Part shown: one piece after another, positions 1 through 8,676 of the stretch
Numbering within the stretch: position 1 is the stretch's first letter
Layout: each line of letters starts with the position of its first letter
Assembly (NCBI RefSeq): GCF_009908165.1
Contig: NZ_JAAAUC010000002.1
Coordinates: 434,001 to 498,000 of the forward strand
Direction: 5' to 3'
DNA: 64,000 bases
Source of the DNA: Frigidibacter albus
Lineage (GTDB): Bacteria; Pseudomonadota; Alphaproteobacteria; Rhodobacterales; Rhodobacteraceae
Position numbers and translations under genes: made by a program
The notes under the pieces: generated by a model
The model's input: only the letters and a program-made list of their open reading frames with translations
Databases searched by the model: none
Told to the model about the DNA's origin: nothing

Positions 1-782
1 AACGGCAGGGCGGCGTCATCGTCAATGCCGATGCGCTGCAGGTCTGGGGCTGCTGGCGGGTGCTGACGGCGCGGCCGTGCGCCGAGGAGGAAGCCCGGGC
101 GCCGCATCTCCTCTATGGCCATCTGCCCCGCGGGGCGGAGTATTCCGTGGGCCACTGGCTGCGCGAGGTGGCTGGCGTGCTGGCGGGGGCCGAGCGGCCG
201 ATCATCGTCGGCGGCACCGGGCTGTACCTGACCGCGCTGACCGAGGGGCTGGCCGAGATCCCTGCGGTGCCGGCAGAGGTGCGCGCCGAAGCGGATGCCC
301 GGATCGTGGCCGGCAGAGTGGCCGCGATGCTGGCGGAACTGGACGACGCCACCCGCGCCCGGATCGACGTGCAGAACCCCGCCCGCATCCAGCGTGCCTG
401 GGAGGTGCAGCGCGCCACCGGCCAGGGCCTCGCGGCGTGGCAGGCCGCGACCGGCCCCGCCCTGCTGCCCCCCGCCAGCGCCCGGCTGCTGGTGCTGGAG
501 GCCGGGCGCGACTGGCTGGCGGAGCGGATCGACCGGCGGTTCCGGGCGATGCTGGAGGCAGGCGCGCTGGAGGAGGCGCGGGCGGTGCTGCCGGACTGGG
601 CGCCCGCAGCGCCCTGGGCCAGGGCCATCGGAGCGCCGGAGCTGATCGCGCATCTGCGGGGGGAGATGGGGCTCGAGGATGCCGTGACCGCGGCGCAGGC
701 CTCGAGCCGGCAATATGCCAAGCGGCAGCGGACATGGTTCCGGGCGCGGATGCGCGGATGGGAGACGGTGGCGGCTGGCTGA
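1..782 (+). CDS. miaA: tRNA dimethylallyltransferase MiaA (5' end outside window)
   Basis: Transfers a dimethylallyl group to the N6 of A37 in tRNAs that read UNN codons. About 259 codons are visible, and the frame is open from base 3, so the N-terminal P-loop lies outside the window. Visible landmarks are a VNADALQVW segment corresponding to the family's DSxQxY region, the GGTGLYL motif near base 210, and the C-terminal [11 protein letters not shown] signature that ends the family's catalytic core. The length fits the usual size of about 290 residues minus roughly 30. The gene is followed by a G+C-rich hairpin repeat rather than a close downstream gene. Confidence 0.95.
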   Translation, partial: RQGGVIVNADALQVWGCWRVLTARPCAEEEARAPHLLYGHLPRGAEYSVGHWLREVAGVLAGAERPIIVGGTGLYLTALTEGLAEIPAVPAEVRAEADARIVAGRVAAMLAELDDATRARIDVQNPARIQRAWEVQRATGQGLAAWQAATGPALLPPASARLLVLEAGRDWLAERIDRRFRAMLEAGALEEARAVLPDWAPAAPWARAIGAPELIAHLRGEMGLEDAVTAAQASSRQYAKRQRTWFRARMRGWETVAAG

Positions 783-787
783 AGAAG

Positions 788-880
788 CGGGGGCCTTCTG
801 CCCCACATGAAACCAAGAGGCGGGGGGCCTTCTGCCCCCCGCGCCCCCCGAGGATATTTGGAAAAGGCAAAGGGGAAGGC
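788..880. repeat. Intergenic hairpin repeat, family 1 (copy a)
   Basis: Two GGGGGCCTTCTGCCCC-type hairpins are followed by a GGATATTTGGAAAAGGCAAAG tail. The reverse complement of the second hairpin plus tail matches the left arm of the pair at 13160-13213, and the core is shared with 41984-42041. It sits directly after miaA and probably works as a transcription terminator, although no clear U-tract follows the stem. Confidence 0.6.
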
Positions 881-1039
881 GGGGTTTCGCTGGCGTTGCC
901 GATTGGTCACGGCGCGGGGCGCTTGCCGAATCGGTTGCATTCGGGCTTGGTTTCTTGCAGCGCGCTGCCCTAGAATCGGTGTCGAGTAGCGGTGCGGTGA
1001 AAACCGGCACCTGGCCCGACCGGAAGGATCCCCTGCCCC

Positions 1040-1891
1040 GTGAAACTGTTTTCCGGCCCCCCGCTTTCGCAATTCGCTGCCCCGGTCCCGCCGGAGCGGG
1101 CGGATATCCGGCTGGTGCCGATCCCGCGGCTGGCGGCCGGCGGGCGCTGGCGGGTCGAGGCGATGCGCAGCTATTCCGAACCCCTGCTGCTGTGGTTCAC
1201 CCGCGGCCAGGGCCGGATCACCGTCGCCGGTGTCACCCGCGGCTATGGCGCGCATAATGCCGTCTTCATTCCGGCGGGCGTGATGCATGGCTTCGAGATC
1301 GGCCATCAGGTGCATGGCACCGCGCTGTTCTTCGGGCGCGAGAGTGGGCTGGACCTGCCGCGCACCCCCCAGCATCTGCGCATCCGCGACGCGATTCCGC
1401 AGGGCGAGCTGTCCGGGATCCTCGACGCCGTGCAGCGCGAGATGGACAGCACGAAGCCCGGCCATGAACGGGCGGCGCGGCATCACCTCGGCCTCGTCGG
1501 GGTCTGGCTGGAGCGGCAGCTGGCCGAGGCGGCGGCCGATCCGGCCATCGCCGCCGCGCCCCGCCCGGATGCCGCGCGCAAGCTGGCCAACCGCTATACC
1601 GCGCTGCTGGAGCGCAAGTACCGCTCTGGCGCCAATGTCGGCGAGTTGGCGGCCGAACTGGGCGTCACCGCCACCCATCTGACGCGGGTGTGCAACCGCA
1701 CCTGCGGGCGCACCGCCCATGCACTTCTGGCCGACCGCAAGATGCACGAGGCCCGCCGCCTGCTGGCCGAGACCAAGCTGCCGGTGCAGGACGTGTCGGC
1801 CAGCCTCGGCTTTGCCTCGCCGGCCTATTTCACCCGCGCCTTCCAGGGCAGCACCGGCAAGACGCCGAGCGATTTCCGACGCCAGAACTGA
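1040..1891 (+). CDS. AraC-family transcriptional regulator with N-terminal cupin
   Basis: Putative DNA-binding activator of 283 residues. The first ~110 residues resemble an AraC-type cupin (FTRGQGRITVAGVTRGYG, then a FIPAGVMHGFE strand), which normally binds a small effector. Residues ~180-280 form the two helix-turn-helix motifs, ending in the family signature (ASLGFASPAYFTRAFQGSTG, then KTPSDFR). The start is a GTG preceded by GGAAGG. It lies just upstream of, and on the same strand as, a peptide-type ABC importer, so controlling that importer is a reasonable inference. The ligand is unknown. Confidence 0.88.
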   Translation: MKLFSGPPLSQFAAPVPPERADIRLVPIPRLAAGGRWRVEAMRSYSEPLLLWFTRGQGRITVAGVTRGYGAHNAVFIPAGVMHGFEIGHQVHGTALFFGRESGLDLPRTPQHLRIRDAIPQGELSGILDAVQREMDSTKPGHERAARHHLGLVGVWLERQLAEAAADPAIAAAPRPDAARKLANRYTALLERKYRSGANVGELAAELGVTATHLTRVCNRTCGRTAHALLADRKMHEARRLLAETKLPVQDVSASLGFASPAYFTRAFQGSTGKTPSDFRRQN

Positions 1892-2188
1892 CTGCATGAC
1901 TGACCGCCCCCATGCGCGGGCCGCGAGGCCCTTGCCGTGGGGGCAGGCCGATTTAACGCCGCCCTTGGGGTTGACCCGAGGGCATCGGTCCGTTTTGTTG
2001 CGCGGCATGTCGTTTTCAAGCGCCAACCCGTCGAAACCAGGCGTTGACGCATTGTTACAATCCGTGCGGAATGTGGGGGTGAGACTTCGCCCGCTCCGCC
2101 GGCCGGCGCCGAAGTGCAACGTCACCAGACCGCGCGGCCGGACAAGAATAATACGGACCTCGTTCCATCTCACAGGGAGTTTAAATAC
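1892..2188 (+). promoter_or_regulatory. Upstream region of the peptide ABC operon
   Basis: A 297-base gap without a convincing gene. It contains TTGACC at 1971-1976 and TTGACG at 2044-2049, either of which could serve as a -35 element, but neither has a good -10 hexamer at 16-18 bases. An A/T-richer stretch (2145-2188) with GGGAG precedes the substrate-binding protein start. It is the natural place for the adjacent AraC regulator to bind, but I cannot point to a definite operator. Confidence 0.3.
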
Positions 2189-3844
2189 ATGACCAAGCAT
2201 CAGATCTTCGGCAAGCGGCTGCATCCGGCGGTGACGCTTTACGCAGAGGAATGCAAGGCGGGGCTGATGAGCCGCCGCGAGTTCCTGACCCGCGCCTCGG
2301 CGCTGGGGGCGACGAGCGCGGCGGCCTATGGCCTCTTGGGGATGAAGGCGCCGGCGATGGCGCAAGAGACCCCGGTGGCCGGCGGCACCCTGCGGATGGA
2401 CATGGAGACCAAGGCGCTGAAGGACCCGCGGACCTATGACTGGTCGCAGCTGGCGAACTTCACCCGCGGCTGGTTGGAATACCTGGTCGAGTACCAGGTC
2501 GACGGCACATTCCGCGGCATGCTGCTGGAAAGCTGGGAGGTGAATGACGACGCCACCGAATACACGCTGAAGGTGCGCCCCAATGCCACCTGGAGCAATG
2601 GCGACGCCTTCACCGCCGAAGACGTGGCCCATAACATCATCCGCTGGACCGATGGCACGGTCGAGGGCAACTCGATGGCCGGCCGGATGTCGGCGCTGGC
2701 CGACGAGACCACCAAGATGGTGCGCGAGGGCGCGATCACCGTGGTCGATGACATGACCGTCAAGCTGACGCTCTCGACCCCCGACATCGCCGTCATCGCC
2801 AACTTCGCCGACTATCCGGCGCTGGTGGTCCACCAGTCCTATGACAATGGCGACCCGTCGGTGAACCCGATCGGCACTGGCCCCTATCTGCCCGAGACAA
2901 ACGAGGTCGGCGTCCGGCAGGTGCTGGTGAAGAACGAGGACCATACTTGGTGGGGCACCGAGGTCTATGGCGGGCCCTACCTCGACCGCATCGAATATGT
3001 CGATTACGGCACCGACCCCTCGGCGCTGATCGCGGCCGCCGAGGCCGAAGAGATCGACATGACCTACCAGACCGTGTCGGAATTCGTGGAAATCTTCGAC
3101 GGGCTCGGCTGGACCAAGTCCGAGGCGATCACCGCGGCGACGCTGGCGGTACGCTTCAACCAGGACAACGCGCCCTATGACAACCGCGATGTCCGCAAGG
3201 CGCTGCAGATGGCCGTGGACAATGCGGTCGTGCTGGAACTGGGCTATTCGGGCCTCGGCACCGTGGCGGAAAACCACCATGTCTGCCCGATCCACCCGGA
3301 ATATGCCGAACTGCCGCCCGTCGTGGCCGACCCTGCCGGTGCCAAGGCGCTGCTGGAAACCGCCGGCCATGCCGATACGGAATTCGAGCTGATCTCGATC
3401 GACGATGCCTGGCAGGCGGCGACCTGCGATGCGGTGGCGGCGCAGATCCGCGATGCCGGCATCAACATCAAGCGCACGATCCTGCCGGGCGCGACTTTCT
3501 GGAACGACTGGACCAAGTATCCGTTCTCGGCGACCGAATGGAACATGCGCCCGTTGGGTGTGCAGGTTCTGCAATCGGCCTACAAGTCGGGCGTGGCCTG
3601 GAACGAGAGCGCTTTCAGCAACGCCGAATTCGATGCCGAACTCGACAAGGCGATGGCGATTGCCGACGCGGATGCACGGCGCGAGTCGATGGCCAAGCTG
3701 CAGCAGATCATGCAGGACGAGGGCGTGCTGATCCAACCCTACTGGCGCTCGCTCTACCGCCACATGACCGAACGGGTGAAGGGCGCCGACATGCACCCGA
3801 CCTTCGAGCATCACCACTACAAGTGGTGGATGACCGAGGCGTGA
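2189..3844 (+). CDS. ABC transporter substrate-binding protein, family 5 (peptide/opine type)
   Basis: Periplasmic receptor of a DppA/OppA-like importer, 551 residues. I chose the ATG at 2189 because GGGAG lies just upstream and because it gives a Tat-type leader: [13 protein letters not shown] near residue 30, a small-residue stretch, then AMA before QE. The body carries SBP_bac_5 features, including [31 protein letters not shown] and a C-terminal hinge ending in WWMTEA. It is the first gene of a four-gene transporter set and is separated from the permeases by two hairpins, which would favour higher expression of the receptor. The ligand cannot be told from sequence; dipeptides, opines or sugars are all possible in this family. 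Confidence 0.9.
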   Translation: MTKHQIFGKRLHPAVTLYAEECKAGLMSRREFLTRASALGATSAAAYGLLGMKAPAMAQETPVAGGTLRMDMETKALKDPRTYDWSQLANFTRGWLEYLVEYQVDGTFRGMLLESWEVNDDATEYTLKVRPNATWSNGDAFTAEDVAHNIIRWTDGTVEGNSMAGRMSALADETTKMVREGAITVVDDMTVKLTLSTPDIAVIANFADYPALVVHQSYDNGDPSVNPIGTGPYLPETNEVGVRQVLVKNEDHTWWGTEVYGGPYLDRIEYVDYGTDPSALIAAAEAEEIDMTYQTVSEFVEIFDGLGWTKSEAITAATLAVRFNQDNAPYDNRDVRKALQMAVDNAVVLELGYSGLGTVAENHHVCPIHPEYAELPPVVADPAGAKALLETAGHADTEFELISIDDAWQAATCDAVAAQIRDAGINIKRTILPGATFWNDWTKYPFSATEWNMRPLGVQVLQSAYKSGVAWNESAFSNAEFDAELDKAMAIADADARRESMAKLQQIMQDEGVLIQPYWRSLYRHMTERVKGADMHPTFEHHHYKWWMTEA

Positions 3845-3866
3845 TCGGCGCAAGGCCCTGAAGCCA

Positions 3867-3900
3867 TGGGGGAAGGCGTCCGCCGCCTTCCCCTCTTTTT
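3867..3900 (+). terminator. Hairpin plus T-run after the substrate-binding protein gene
   Basis: A GGGGAAGGCG...GCCTTCCCC stem is followed by TCTTTTT, a good rho-independent terminator shape. It lies inside the operon between the binding protein and the first permease, so it probably acts as a partial terminator. Confidence 0.75.
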
Positions 3901-3911
3901 AAGCAAGAACC

Positions 3912-3940
3912 GGGAAGGCGTCCGCCGCCTTCCCCCTTTG
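3912..3940 (+). terminator. Second copy of the same hairpin
   Basis: The stem-loop GGGAAGGCG-TCC-GCCGCCTTCCC is repeated 40 bases after the first copy and is followed only by CTTTG. It may protect the upstream mRNA 3' end or add to attenuation. Confidence 0.5.
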
Positions 3941-3990
3941 CCACTCCCCACCCTGCCGCATCGGCGCGCGGGGTCCGAAGGGACAGCCGG

Positions 3991-5034
3991 ATGCTCAACT
4001 TCCTCCTCAGGCGGATCCTTACGATGGTGGCGACGGCGCTCGTCCTCACCTTCGTGGTGTTCTGGCTGACCAACCTGCCGCCCAACCTTGAAAAGCTGGC
4101 GAAATCCGAGGGCAATGCCCGGATGACCGATGCCGAGGTGACAAGCTGGCTCGACCGCAATGGCCATGCGCAGCCGCTGCTCAAGCGCTATGGCGAATGG
4201 CTGGGCGTGGCGCCGGGCTGGACGGATGAGCGCGATGGCGTGACCAGCGGCCGCTGCATCGCGCGGGGCACGTTGCCCGAGGACAACCCGGCATTTTGCG
4301 GGGTGCTGCAGGGCTATTGGGGGCAATCCACGGTGTTCAAGGCCCCGGTGTCCGAGATCATCGCCACAAGGTTGGGGCTGACCGGGATCCTGATGTTCTG
4401 GGTGATGGTGCTGATGGTGCCCTCGGCGCTGCTGATCGGCATCCTGGCCGGCATGCGCGAGGGATCGCGGCTCGACCGCGTACTGTCCACCGCCTCGATC
4501 ACCACCACGGCGACGCCCGAATATGTCTCGGGCGTGATCCTGATCGTGGTGTTCTCGTCCTCCATGGTCGGGCTGAAATGGTTCAAGGGCACCGCCACAA
4601 GCGCCATGGACGGCATCACCTTCGAGAATTTCTTCCTGCCGGTGCTGACCATCGCGCTTTACGGCATGGGCTATATCGCCCGCATGACCCGCGCCAGCAT
4701 GTCCGAGGTGATGACGGCGCAATATATCCGCACCGCCCGGCTGAAGGGCGCCAGCTTTGGCCGCGTGGTGGTGCGCCATGCGCTGCGCAACGCGCTGATC
4801 GCGCCGTTCACCGTGATCATGCTGCAGTTTCCCTGGCTGCTGAACGGGGTGGTGATCGTGGAGACCCTGTTCAACTTCAAGGGCTTCGGCTGGACGCTGG
4901 TGCAGGCGGCCGGCAACAATGACATCCAGTTGCTGCTGGGATGCTCGGTGGTCGCGGTGGTGGTGGTGCTGGTGACGCAGGCGATGTCCGATGTGGGCTA
5001 TGTGCTGCTGAACCCGCGGATCCGGGTGTCATGA
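3991..5034 (+). CDS. ABC transporter permease, DppB-like
   Basis: First inner-membrane subunit of the peptide-type importer, 347 residues. The N-terminus (MLNFLLRRILTMVATALVLT) is the typical first membrane helix of DppB proteins. It is followed by a periplasmic stretch, longer than usual, with two cysteines. The cytoplasmic EAA-type loop is seen near residue 255 (LKGASFGRVVVRHALRNAL). Several further hydrophobic helices bring the total to about six. The stop overlaps the next start by four bases (ATGA), which implies translational coupling to the second permease. Confidence 0.9.
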   Translation: MLNFLLRRILTMVATALVLTFVVFWLTNLPPNLEKLAKSEGNARMTDAEVTSWLDRNGHAQPLLKRYGEWLGVAPGWTDERDGVTSGRCIARGTLPEDNPAFCGVLQGYWGQSTVFKAPVSEIIATRLGLTGILMFWVMVLMVPSALLIGILAGMREGSRLDRVLSTASITTTATPEYVSGVILIVVFSSSMVGLKWFKGTATSAMDGITFENFFLPVLTIALYGMGYIARMTRASMSEVMTAQYIRTARLKGASFGRVVVRHALRNALIAPFTVIMLQFPWLLNGVVIVETLFNFKGFGWTLVQAAGNNDIQLLLGCSVVAVVVVLVTQAMSDVGYVLLNPRIRVS

Positions 5035-6182
5035 TGGAAGAACTTGGCTGGGCCGCAATCTTCTCTCGCCTCGCGCTGCAATTCTGGCCGGTCTGGCTGG
5101 CGCTGCTGGCCGTCTTCGCGCTGTCGCTGCACTACCGGCGCCGCACCGGGCTCTATGGCCGGCTGTTCGACAGCCCCCTCGGGATGGTCGGCTTCGGGCT
5201 GGTGATGTTCTGGGTGTTCACTGCGCTCTTTGCCGATCTGGTGCTGACCTTCGATCCGCTGGGGCAGATCGCGCAGATGAAGAACAAGGTGCCGGGCACG
5301 ATCACGCCCGATGGCGGCGTCTATCTGCTGGGCGGCGACAACCTTGGCCGCGACGTGTTCAGCCGCATGGTCATGGGCGCGCGCCGGGTGCTGGCGATCG
5401 CGCCCGCCGCCACGGTCTTTGCCTTCATGGTCGGGGTCACGCTCGGCCTGCCCGCGGGCTATCGCGGCGGGCGGCTGGATGCGGGGCTGTCCTTCATCGC
5501 CAACCTGGTGCTCGCCTTCCCGGTGATCTTGCTGTTCTACCTGCTGGTCACGCCCGAGATCCGCACCACCGGCCTGCCGGTCGCCCTCGCGGCGGTGCTG
5601 TTCCTGTTCCCGGTGGTGTTCTTCACCATGCTCTGGAACAGCCGCTTCTTCACCCACCCCGCCAAGCGCAACCTCTATGTCGGGGTCACGCTGGTGCTTG
5701 GCCTCTGGGCCTGGTCGGGGCTTGCCTTCAACGCCGACCCGCTTGGTGTGTGGAGCATGGAGCCGAACATGCTCAACGTCTTCGTCTCGGTCGTGTTCGT
5801 GAACGCGCCCACCGTGTTCCGCATCGTCCGCGGGCTGGTGATGGACATCAAGACGCGGGACTATGTGGCGGCGGCGCAGACCCGCGGCGAGGGCCCCTGG
5901 TACATCATGCTGTGGGAGATCCTGCCCAATGCCCGCGGGCCGCTGATCGTCGATTTCTGCCTGCGCATCGGCTACACCACCATCCTTCTGGGCACGCTCG
6001 GCTTCTTCGGCCTCGGCGTCAGCCCCGAAAGCCCGGACTGGGGATCGACCATCAATGACGGGCGACGCCTGCTGACCATCGCGCCCCATCCCGCCATCGT
6101 CCCGGCGCTGGCGCTGCTGAGCCTGGTGCTGGGGCTGAACCTGCTGGCCGACGCGCTGCGCGAGGAAAGCCTGAAGGATTGA
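5031..6182 (+). CDS. ABC transporter permease, DppC-like
   Basis: Second inner-membrane subunit, 383 residues, longer than the usual ~300. I chose the ATG at 5031 because it overlaps the previous stop as ATGA. GGDNLGRDVFSRMVMGARRVL is the DppC start-of-domain signature, with the coupling loop near residue 280 (AAQTRGEGPWYIMLWEILPN). The extra length is a hydrophobic segment around residues 170-240 that looks like additional membrane helices between the usual ones. It partners the DppB-like subunit and the fused ATPase downstream. Confidence 0.9.
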   Translation: MMEELGWAAIFSRLALQFWPVWLALLAVFALSLHYRRRTGLYGRLFDSPLGMVGFGLVMFWVFTALFADLVLTFDPLGQIAQMKNKVPGTITPDGGVYLLGGDNLGRDVFSRMVMGARRVLAIAPAATVFAFMVGVTLGLPAGYRGGRLDAGLSFIANLVLAFPVILLFYLLVTPEIRTTGLPVALAAVLFLFPVVFFTMLWNSRFFTHPAKRNLYVGVTLVLGLWAWSGLAFNADPLGVWSMEPNMLNVFVSVVFVNAPTVFRIVRGLVMDIKTRDYVAAAQTRGEGPWYIMLWEILPNARGPLIVDFCLRIGYTTILLGTLGFFGLGVSPESPDWGSTINDGRRLLTIAPHPAIVPALALLSLVLGLNLLADALREESLKD

Positions 6183-6186
6183 TGAC

Positions 6187-8262
6187 ATGACCGACGCGCA
6201 AACCCCCATCCTCGAGATCGAGAACCTGTCGATCAGCTTCTTCACCCGTTCGCGCGAGATCCCGGCGGTGATGGATTTCTCCTGCAAGGTGATGCCGGGC
6301 GAGGCGATGGGGCTGGTGGGCGAGTCCGGCTGCGGCAAGTCCACCGTGGCGCTTGGCGTGATGCGCGACCTTGGCCGCAATGGCCGCATCACCGGCGGCA
6401 GCATCCGCTTCAAGGGCCGCGATATCACCACGATGGGCGAGCGCGAGCTGCGGGGCCTGCGCGGGCGCGAGATCGCGATGATCTATCAGGAACCGATGGC
6501 GAGCCTGAACCCCGCCATGAAGGTCGGTGCGCAGCTGGCCGAGGTGCCGCTGATCCATGAGAAGATCGGCAAGGCGGAAGCCTGGGCCCGCGCCCGCGCC
6601 ATCATCGAGGATGTGCGCCTGCCCGACCCGGACCGCATCTTGCAGGCCTGGCCGCACCAGCTGTCGGGCGGCCAGCAGCAGCGCATCGTGATCGCCATGG
6701 CGCTGATGTCGCGCCCGTCGCTGCTGATCCTCGACGAACCGACCACCGCGCTCGATGTCACGGTCGAGGCGGGGATCGTCGATCTGGTCCGCGATCTGGC
6801 CGAAAAGCACGGCACATCCATGCTGTTCATCAGCCACAACCTCGGGCTGGTGATGGATGTCTGCGACCGGCTCTGCGTGATGTACTCGGGCGAGGCGGTG
6901 GAGACGGGCGACGTGGTCGAGGTCTTTTCCGAGATGCGCCACCCCTACACGCAGGCCCTGTTCCGCTCCATTCCCCTGCCCGGCGCCGACAAATCCGCGC
7001 GGCCGCTGGTGGCGATCCCGGGCAACTTCCCGCTGCCGCATGAACGCCCGCCGGGCTGCAATTTCGGCCCGCGCTGCGATTACTTCGTGGCAGGCCGCTG
7101 CGACGCACAAGAGATCCCGATGCTGCCCGCCGGCGGCGCCCCCCGCCACAACAGCCGCTGCATCCGCGTCGATGAAATCGACTGGGACGCGCCCCCCGCC
7201 CTCGCCGCCACCGCCGAGCCGGTGCCGCCGGGCGAGGTGGTGATCGAGGCCTCGGACCTGCGCAAATACTATGAGACCGCACCGGGCATGTTCGGCGGCG
7301 GCACCGCGAAGATCGTCAAGGCGAATGAGCAGATCGACTTCTCCGCCCGCGCCGGGGAAACGCTGGCCATCGTCGGAGAATCCGGCTGCGGCAAGTCCAC
7401 CCTCGCCAAGGTGCTGATGGGGCTGGAGGTTGCCAGCGCCGGCACCGTCACCCTCAACGGCGACCAGATCCAGCAGTTGCCGGTGGAAAAGCGCGGGCCC
7501 GCGCTGATCTCCAGCCTGCAGATGGTATTCCAGAACCCGTTCGACACGCTGAACCCGTCGATGAGCATCGGTGCCCAGATCATCCGCGCGCTGGAGATCT
7601 TCCAGATCGGCAGCAGCGCCGCCGACCGGCACGACCGGATGCTGAAGCTGCTCGACCTCGTGAAGCTGCCGCGCGAATTCGCCACCCGCAAGCCGCGCCA
7701 GCTGTCGGGCGGGCAAAAGCAGCGCGTCGGCATCGCCCGCGCCTTTGCCGGCGAGGCGAAGGTGGTGGTCGCCGATGAACCCGTCTCGGCGCTGGATGTG
7801 TCGGTGCAGGCGGCGGTGACCGACCTCTTGATGGAGATCCAGCGCAAGAACCGCACCACGCTGCTGTTCATCAGCCACGACCTTGGCATCGTGCGCTATC
7901 TCAGCGACCGGGTGCTGGTGATGTATCTGGGCCATGTGGTCGAGATCGGCACCACGGCGGAAGTGTTCTCCCCGCCCTTCCACCCCTATACCGAGGCGCT
8001 GCTGTCTGCCGTGCCCGTCGCCGATCCGCGGGTCACCCGCAAGCGCATCGTGCTGCAGGGCGATATCCCCAGCGCGATGAACCCGCCGCCGGGCTGCCCG
8101 TTCCAGACCCGCTGCCGCTGGAAACCGCTGGTGCCCGGGAACCTGTGCGAGACGGTCGTGCCAGAGCTGCGCCCCATCGCCGGCGGCCACCGCGTCAAGT
8201 GCCACCTGACCGACGCGCAGTTGGCCACGATGGAGCCGGTGATCGAGGTTGCGGCGGAATAA
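6187..8262 (+). CDS. Fused double ATPase of peptide ABC importer (DppD-DppF type)
   Basis: Energising subunit, 691 residues, containing two complete nucleotide-binding domains in one chain. Domain one has Walker A GESGCGKST near residue 44, signature LSGGQQQR and Walker B LLILDEPTT. Domain two starts near residue 350 with a second GESGCGKST, LSGGQKQR and VVVADEPVSALD. Each domain ends in the cysteine-rich oligopeptide-transporter tail (PPGCNFGPRC...C and PPGCPFQTRC...C). The start lies four bases after the permease stop. Most relatives have separate D and F proteins; fused forms are common in alphaproteobacteria. Confidence 0.93.
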   Translation: MTDAQTPILEIENLSISFFTRSREIPAVMDFSCKVMPGEAMGLVGESGCGKSTVALGVMRDLGRNGRITGGSIRFKGRDITTMGERELRGLRGREIAMIYQEPMASLNPAMKVGAQLAEVPLIHEKIGKAEAWARARAIIEDVRLPDPDRILQAWPHQLSGGQQQRIVIAMALMSRPSLLILDEPTTALDVTVEAGIVDLVRDLAEKHGTSMLFISHNLGLVMDVCDRLCVMYSGEAVETGDVVEVFSEMRHPYTQALFRSIPLPGADKSARPLVAIPGNFPLPHERPPGCNFGPRCDYFVAGRCDAQEIPMLPAGGAPRHNSRCIRVDEIDWDAPPALAATAEPVPPGEVVIEASDLRKYYETAPGMFGGGTAKIVKANEQIDFSARAGETLAIVGESGCGKSTLAKVLMGLEVASAGTVTLNGDQIQQLPVEKRGPALISSLQMVFQNPFDTLNPSMSIGAQIIRALEIFQIGSSAADRHDRMLKLLDLVKLPREFATRKPRQLSGGQKQRVGIARAFAGEAKVVVADEPVSALDVSVQAAVTDLLMEIQRKNRTTLLFISHDLGIVRYLSDRVLVMYLGHVVEIGTTAEVFSPPFHPYTEALLSAVPVADPRVTRKRIVLQGDIPSAMNPPPGCPFQTRCRWKPLVPGNLCETVVPELRPIAGGHRVKCHLTDAQLATMEPVIEVAAE

Positions 8263-8274
8263 CCCGCCTCCCCT

Positions 8275-8532
8275 TCAGACCGCGACCGCCTCGATCGCGA
8301 TCGAGCGTTTCTTCAGCTCGGAATACATCGCCGGCAGCACCCGCGGCTTGTTCACCGCATTGCGCAGCGCGTCGCCCAGTTGCGTCTCGCCCGCCTTGCC
8401 CTGCACCCGCCAGACCAGCCGCCGCTTGACGCCATCGTCATAGACGATCTCGAAGCCGCCCATGCGGCCCTTGCGGATGCCAAGGAAATCGAAGCCCCCA
8501 CAGGAGCTGTGGAACGTGGATAGGGTTGCCAT
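8275..8532 (-). CDS. Hypothetical 85-residue protein
   Basis: I do not recognise this small protein. The start at 8532 gives MATLSTFHSS and is preceded on the minus strand by AGAGG at good spacing. It begins with a serine/glycine-rich stretch containing one cysteine, has a central basic part (DDGVKRRLVWRVQGKAG) and ends in a helix-prone LPAMYSELKKRSIAIEAVAV. There is no signal peptide or membrane segment. It is convergent with the ABC operon. The mRNA upstream of the start can fold so that the ribosome-binding site lies in a stem (see 8540-8580). Codon use matches its neighbours, so a real gene is likely. Confidence 0.65.
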   Translation of the reverse strand: MATLSTFHSSCGGFDFLGIRKGRMGGFEIVYDDGVKRRLVWRVQGKAGETQLGDALRNAVNKPRVLPAMYSELKKRSIAIEAVAV

Positions 8533-8539
8533 TGTGCTC

Positions 8540-8580
8540 TGCCTCTTCATGCCCCGATTTTCGGGTGCGTTTATGAAGAG
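8540..8580 (-). promoter_or_regulatory. Inverted repeat covering the ribosome-binding site of the 8532 gene
   Basis: CTCTTCAT (8543-8550) and ATGAAGAG (8573-8580) are perfect complements and enclose a second CCCGA-AAA-TCGGG hairpin. In the minus-strand mRNA the 3' arm is AUGAAGAG, directly overlapping the AGAGG ribosome-binding site. This could be a translation-control hairpin or thermosensor, or a protein operator. Confidence 0.4.
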
Positions 8581-8676
8581 AGTGTTGATTTTTGGCGGCG
8601 CTGCGTCAATCCGCCCGCGATCACGTTCGCGGGGGATGGGTCCTTCAGGGCACAGGCCACGCGCCGGGCTGTGGCT

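Noticed and set aside
113-3853. Very long antisense open frame (1246 codons) across miaA, the AraC gene and the binding-protein gene
   Set aside because: Histidine-, arginine- and glycine-rich shadow of real coding strands in G+C-rich DNA, with no recognisable domain. Similar shadows at 24544-27687, 50936-54424, 55018-58221 and 60072-62864 were dropped for the same reason.
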